Shown here: in pieces, positions 61,648 to 64,000 of the stretch
Layout: every line of letters starts with the position of its first letter
Numbering within the stretch: position 1 is the stretch's first letter
DNA from: Streptomyces spiramyceticus
Lineage (GTDB): Bacteria > Actinomycetota > Actinomycetes > Streptomycetales > Streptomycetaceae
Length of the DNA: 64,000 nucleotides
Direction of reading: 5' to 3'
Assembly: GCF_028807635.1 (NCBI RefSeq)
Contig: NZ_JARBAX010000002.1
Location: 868,001-932,000 of the forward strand
The notes under the pieces: model-generated
What the model saw: only the letters and a program-made list of their open reading frames with translations
The model's database searches: none
What the model was told of the DNA's origin: nothing
Position numbers and translations under genes: made by a program

Positions 61648-63045
61648 ATGACCGATAACAAGTCCCGTAAGGAATGGACGGCCGTACTGCGCCCCGCACG
61701 CGGCGCCGGGCCGCACGGCCGGGTCGTCGCCGTGCCCAACGCGGGCGCCGGCCCCAACTCCCTCCTGCCCCTGCTGAAGCGCCTGCCCGACAGCATCGAA
61801 GTCGTCGGCGTCACCCTGCCGGGGCGCGAACGGCGGTACGCGGAGACCTTCGTCGACATGCCCGACGACCCGCCGGCCGTGGTGCGCGCCGTCCTCGGTG
61901 AACTGCGGCGGATGCCCGCGCTGCCCACCGTGTACTTCGGCCACAGCATGGGGTCGGTGCTCGCGGCGGCCCTCGCCCTGGAGGCGCCGGACCTGTGCGC
62001 GGGACTGGTGCTCAGCGCACCGCCGGACGTGGGCGCCGGCGTCCCTGGGGACGCCGGGATTGCCGGTTACGCCGGGGACCTGACACTGGGCCGACGGCTG
62101 GCCCGGCTCAACGCGGGGCGGGCGCTGCCCGTGCCGGTGACGGTGCTGACGGGCGAGGACGACGCACTCGTCACAGGCCCGGAACCGGCCGCCTGGACGA
62201 CGTACGCCCCTGCCGGACGCCGCCAACGCTCCTTCCCCGGCGGGCACTTCTACCTACTGGACCCCATCAACGGCGACGCTGTGGCCGCCGAGATCAGCGC
62301 GGCCTTCCCCAGGAACGGAGCCACACCACCCGTGGAAGAGACCTTCCTCATCTGCCTGCCCTTCGCCGGAGCGGGGGCTTCGTTCTTCACGCCGTGGCAG
62401 GACCTGGCACCCGAGGGCCTGCGCATCCTCCCCGTGCAGCTTCCCGGCCGCGAGCAGCGCTTCGTCGAGCCCCCGCACACCGACGCCACCGCGGCGGTGG
62501 ACGAGGCGTACGCCCTGACGACCGCTCAGCTCGGCGAAGGCGCCCGGGTGGCCGTGTTCGGCCACAGCCTGGGGGCGGTGCTGGCATATGAACTCGCGCA
62601 CCGGCTCGAAGCGACGCCCGGCGTGCGTCTCGACGGTCTGGTCGTCAGCGGCTCGCCGGGCCCGTGGACCCGCCGCGCCGACCATGCGAACGACCTGCCC
62701 GACGACGAGTTCGTGGCCCGGGTCCGTACCTTCGCGGGCTACTCCCACGTGGCACTGGAGGACCCCGAGATGCGAGCGCTGCTGCTGCCGACGCTCCGTG
62801 CCGACGTACGGATGCACGAGACGTACGTTCCCACCTCGGACCGCCCGCTCTCGGCTCCCATTACCTCGGTCCGGGGCCGCGACGACGAACTGGTCAGCGC
62901 TGTGGAGGCCGCGCAGTGGGCGTGGGCGACCACCGGCAGGCTCACGACGGCCGAACTCGACGGCGGACACATGTACGTGACCGAGCGGGCGGAAGCTCTG
63001 CTGCGGCTGGCAGCGGGCGAACTCCGCACGGCCCGGGCACGATGA
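61648..63045 (+). CDS. Double type II thioesterase
   Basis: A 465-residue protein made of two alpha/beta-hydrolase TE domains in tandem. Domain 1 (about 20-225) has GHSMGS, GEDDALV and GGHFYLL as Ser-Asp-His sites, but its lid region is much shorter than normal. Domain 2 (about 230-460) is a standard TEII with LPGREQRF, GHSLGA, GRDDELV and GGHMYV. TEIIs remove wrong or stalled acyl groups from carrier proteins; a fused pair is rare, and one half may have become the releasing enzyme. It starts three bases after the M18 stop and overlaps the next gene by four. Confidence 0.9.
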   Translation: MTDNKSRKEWTAVLRPARGAGPHGRVVAVPNAGAGPNSLLPLLKRLPDSIEVVGVTLPGRERRYAETFVDMPDDPPAVVRAVLGELRRMPALPTVYFGHSMGSVLAAALALEAPDLCAGLVLSAPPDVGAGVPGDAGIAGYAGDLTLGRRLARLNAGRALPVPVTVLTGEDDALVTGPEPAAWTTYAPAGRRQRSFPGGHFYLLDPINGDAVAAEISAAFPRNGATPPVEETFLICLPFAGAGASFFTPWQDLAPEGLRILPVQLPGREQRFVEPPHTDATAAVDEAYALTTAQLGEGARVAVFGHSLGAVLAYELAHRLEATPGVRLDGLVVSGSPGPWTRRADHANDLPDDEFVARVRTFAGYSHVALEDPEMRALLLPTLRADVRMHETYVPTSDRPLSAPITSVRGRDDELVSAVEAAQWAWATTGRLTTAELDGGHMYVTERAEALLRLAAGELRTARAR

Positions 63046-63881
63046 CGTCGATGGGGACGCGGCTGTCCGGCAAGACCGCGCTCATCACGGGAGCGGCGAG
63101 GGGACTGGGCCGCGCCTGCGCGGTCGCCTTCGCCCGTGAGGGCGCGGACCTGATGCTGGTCGACGTGGCCGGGGACCTGCCGGGCGTCCCCTACCCGCTC
63201 GGTTCCGCGAGCCAGCTCGCGTACACCGCCGACCTCTGCCGGGACGAAGGCGCAGCCGTGCTCACGCGTCCCGTCGATGTGCGCGACCTGGGGCAGGTGG
63301 AGGCCGCGGTGGCCGACACGGTCGCCCGCTTCGGATGCGTCGACGTACTCGTCAACAATGCGGGAATCGCGGCCCCTTCGGGCAAGGCCGCACACGAGAT
63401 CGAAGAGCACGAATGGCAGCTCATGCTGGACGTCGACCTCTCCGGTGCCTGGCGGACGATCCGGGCGGTGGGCGGCCTGATGGCGGCCCAGGGCTCGGGC
63501 AGCATCATCAACATCGCCTCGACCGCTGGCCTCGTGGGCTACCGCCACTTCGCGGGTTACGTGGCGGCGAAGCACGGACTGGTCGGCCTGACCAAGGCCG
63601 TCGCGCTGGACTACGCTCCGCGCAAGGTCCGCGTCAACGCGCTGTGCCCGGGCTCCGTACGGGACGAACTGCAAGTCGAGGGCCGGATGCTCTCCGAGAT
63701 CGCCCGGTCCCTGGACGTACCGGTCGACGAGCACGAGGAGACGTTCGTCCAGGCCCAGCCGATGAATGCCCTGATCGAGCCCGAGGACGTCGCCGGGGCG
63801 GCCGTCTGGCTGGCGTCGGACGAGTCCCGGCAAGTGACCGGAAGCGTGCTCACCGTAGACGGCGGCTTCACCGCCCGCTGA
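63042..63881 (+). CDS. Short-chain dehydrogenase/reductase of the biosynthetic cluster
   Basis: A 279-residue classical SDR. It has the cofactor motif TGAARGLG, NNAG in VDVLVNNAGIA, Ser in IINIASTAG, and the YxxxK pair in YVAAKHGLVG. Asp in LMLVDVAG after the second strand points to NAD(H). Length and ending (SVLTVDGGFTAR) are normal. It starts in the TE stop codon (ATGA). It may reduce or oxidise a hydroxyl of the polyketide or peptide product. Confidence 0.94.
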   Translation: MTSMGTRLSGKTALITGAARGLGRACAVAFAREGADLMLVDVAGDLPGVPYPLGSASQLAYTADLCRDEGAAVLTRPVDVRDLGQVEAAVADTVARFGCVDVLVNNAGIAAPSGKAAHEIEEHEWQLMLDVDLSGAWRTIRAVGGLMAAQGSGSIINIASTAGLVGYRHFAGYVAAKHGLVGLTKAVALDYAPRKVRVNALCPGSVRDELQVEGRMLSEIARSLDVPVDEHEETFVQAQPMNALIEPEDVAGAAVWLASDESRQVTGSVLTVDGGFTAR

Positions 63882-63898
63882 CCCCCGGAGAACCCCCA

Positions 63899-64000
63899 GT
63901 GCCACACATCCCTGCCCCGGCCGCCCTCTCCCGGATCGTCCCGGCGGACTGCCCGCCGTCGGCCCACTGCCACGCCCTGTCCGTACGCCTGCCCGACGGT
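63899..64000 (+). CDS. Start of an unidentified gene, truncated by the window end
   Basis: GTG behind CCGGAG, 17 nt after the SDR stop, with 34 codons open to the window edge (begins VPHIPAPAALSRIVPADCPP). The family cannot be recognised from so short a piece. The spacing suggests it belongs to the same operon. Confidence 0.6.
   Translation, partial: MPHIPAPAALSRIVPADCPPSAHCHALSVRLPDG

Overview
The window is chromosomal DNA of a streptomycete, most likely Streptomyces. GC is very high with third-position bias, GTG starts and ATGA/GTGA start-stop overlaps are common, TTA leucine codons are very rare, and the gene families are typical of the genus (Tat lipoproteins, SigE-type sigma factor, streptogrisin-like protease, an SCO3242-like prenyltransferase). 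The window opens inside one gene and closes inside another.

Region 1 (1-10.7 kb) is a sugar-uptake and sugar-oxidation operon: the C-terminus of a ROK protein, an RbsA/RbsC/RbsB-type ABC importer, a Gfo/Idh/MocA oxidoreductase and a TIM-barrel isomerase. A very large secreted protein follows (GSDH propeller, PKD, CBM6-like, ThuA, DUF1080). Region 2 (10.7-19.9 kb) is a tightly overlapping operon of the ebo type: inositol-phosphate-synthase-like protein, UbiA prenyltransferase (EboC-like), TIM barrel, EboA, TatD-like EboB, EboE, EboF-like phosphodiesterase and a Tat-exported TIM-barrel protein. The prenyltransferase gene carries in-frame repetitive insertions, one of them a 111-bp tandem repeat.

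Region 3 (19.9-22.9 kb) is mobile DNA: an unusually long TnpB-like RNA-guided nuclease gene, divergent from a 64-aa DNA-binding protein gene, plus a decayed IS5-type transposase. Region 4 (22.9-30.1 kb) holds a DUF2254 membrane protein, tRNA-Leu(GAG) with a nearby strong hairpin, an AspC-type aminotransferase with a DMT exporter and divergent Lrp regulator, a secreted Amidase_6 protein with a TTA codon, and a SigE-type sigma factor with a membrane partner. Region 5 (30.1-38.9 kb) is a purine/nucleobase locus: an NCS2 permease behind a consensus promoter followed by a doubled palindromic operator, an amidohydrolase, a TauE-type transporter, a LacI repressor, an XRE-type regulator and a second NCS2 permease. 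Two pseudogenes lie in this stretch.

Region 6 (38.9-47.2 kb) is a mixed block: S1 protease, FMN reductase, an ATPase-LuxR fusion regulator, a zinc-free MDR oxidoreductase, a PGRP amidase, a VOC protein, and a LysR / cysteine dioxygenase / YeiH module that fits cysteine oxidation with export of the sulfur product.

Region 7 (47.4 kb to the end) is the left part of a hybrid PKS-NRPS cluster: phosphopantetheinyl transferase, LuxR-type regulator, MFS exporter, KS-AT-ACP, aminotransferase-luciferase-like monooxygenase-C-PCP, TubC_N-C, M18 aminopeptidase, double thioesterase, SDR and a truncated gene. The in-line aminotransferase and MupA-type monooxygenase suggest a beta-amino-alpha-hydroxy acyl unit, the pharmacophore of bestatin/amastatin-type aminopeptidase inhibitors. 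The co-transcribed M18 aminopeptidase would then be a self-resistance copy. This is an inference, and it is the most interesting hypothesis in the window. No adenylation domain is present, so the cluster must continue to the right or borrow one in trans.
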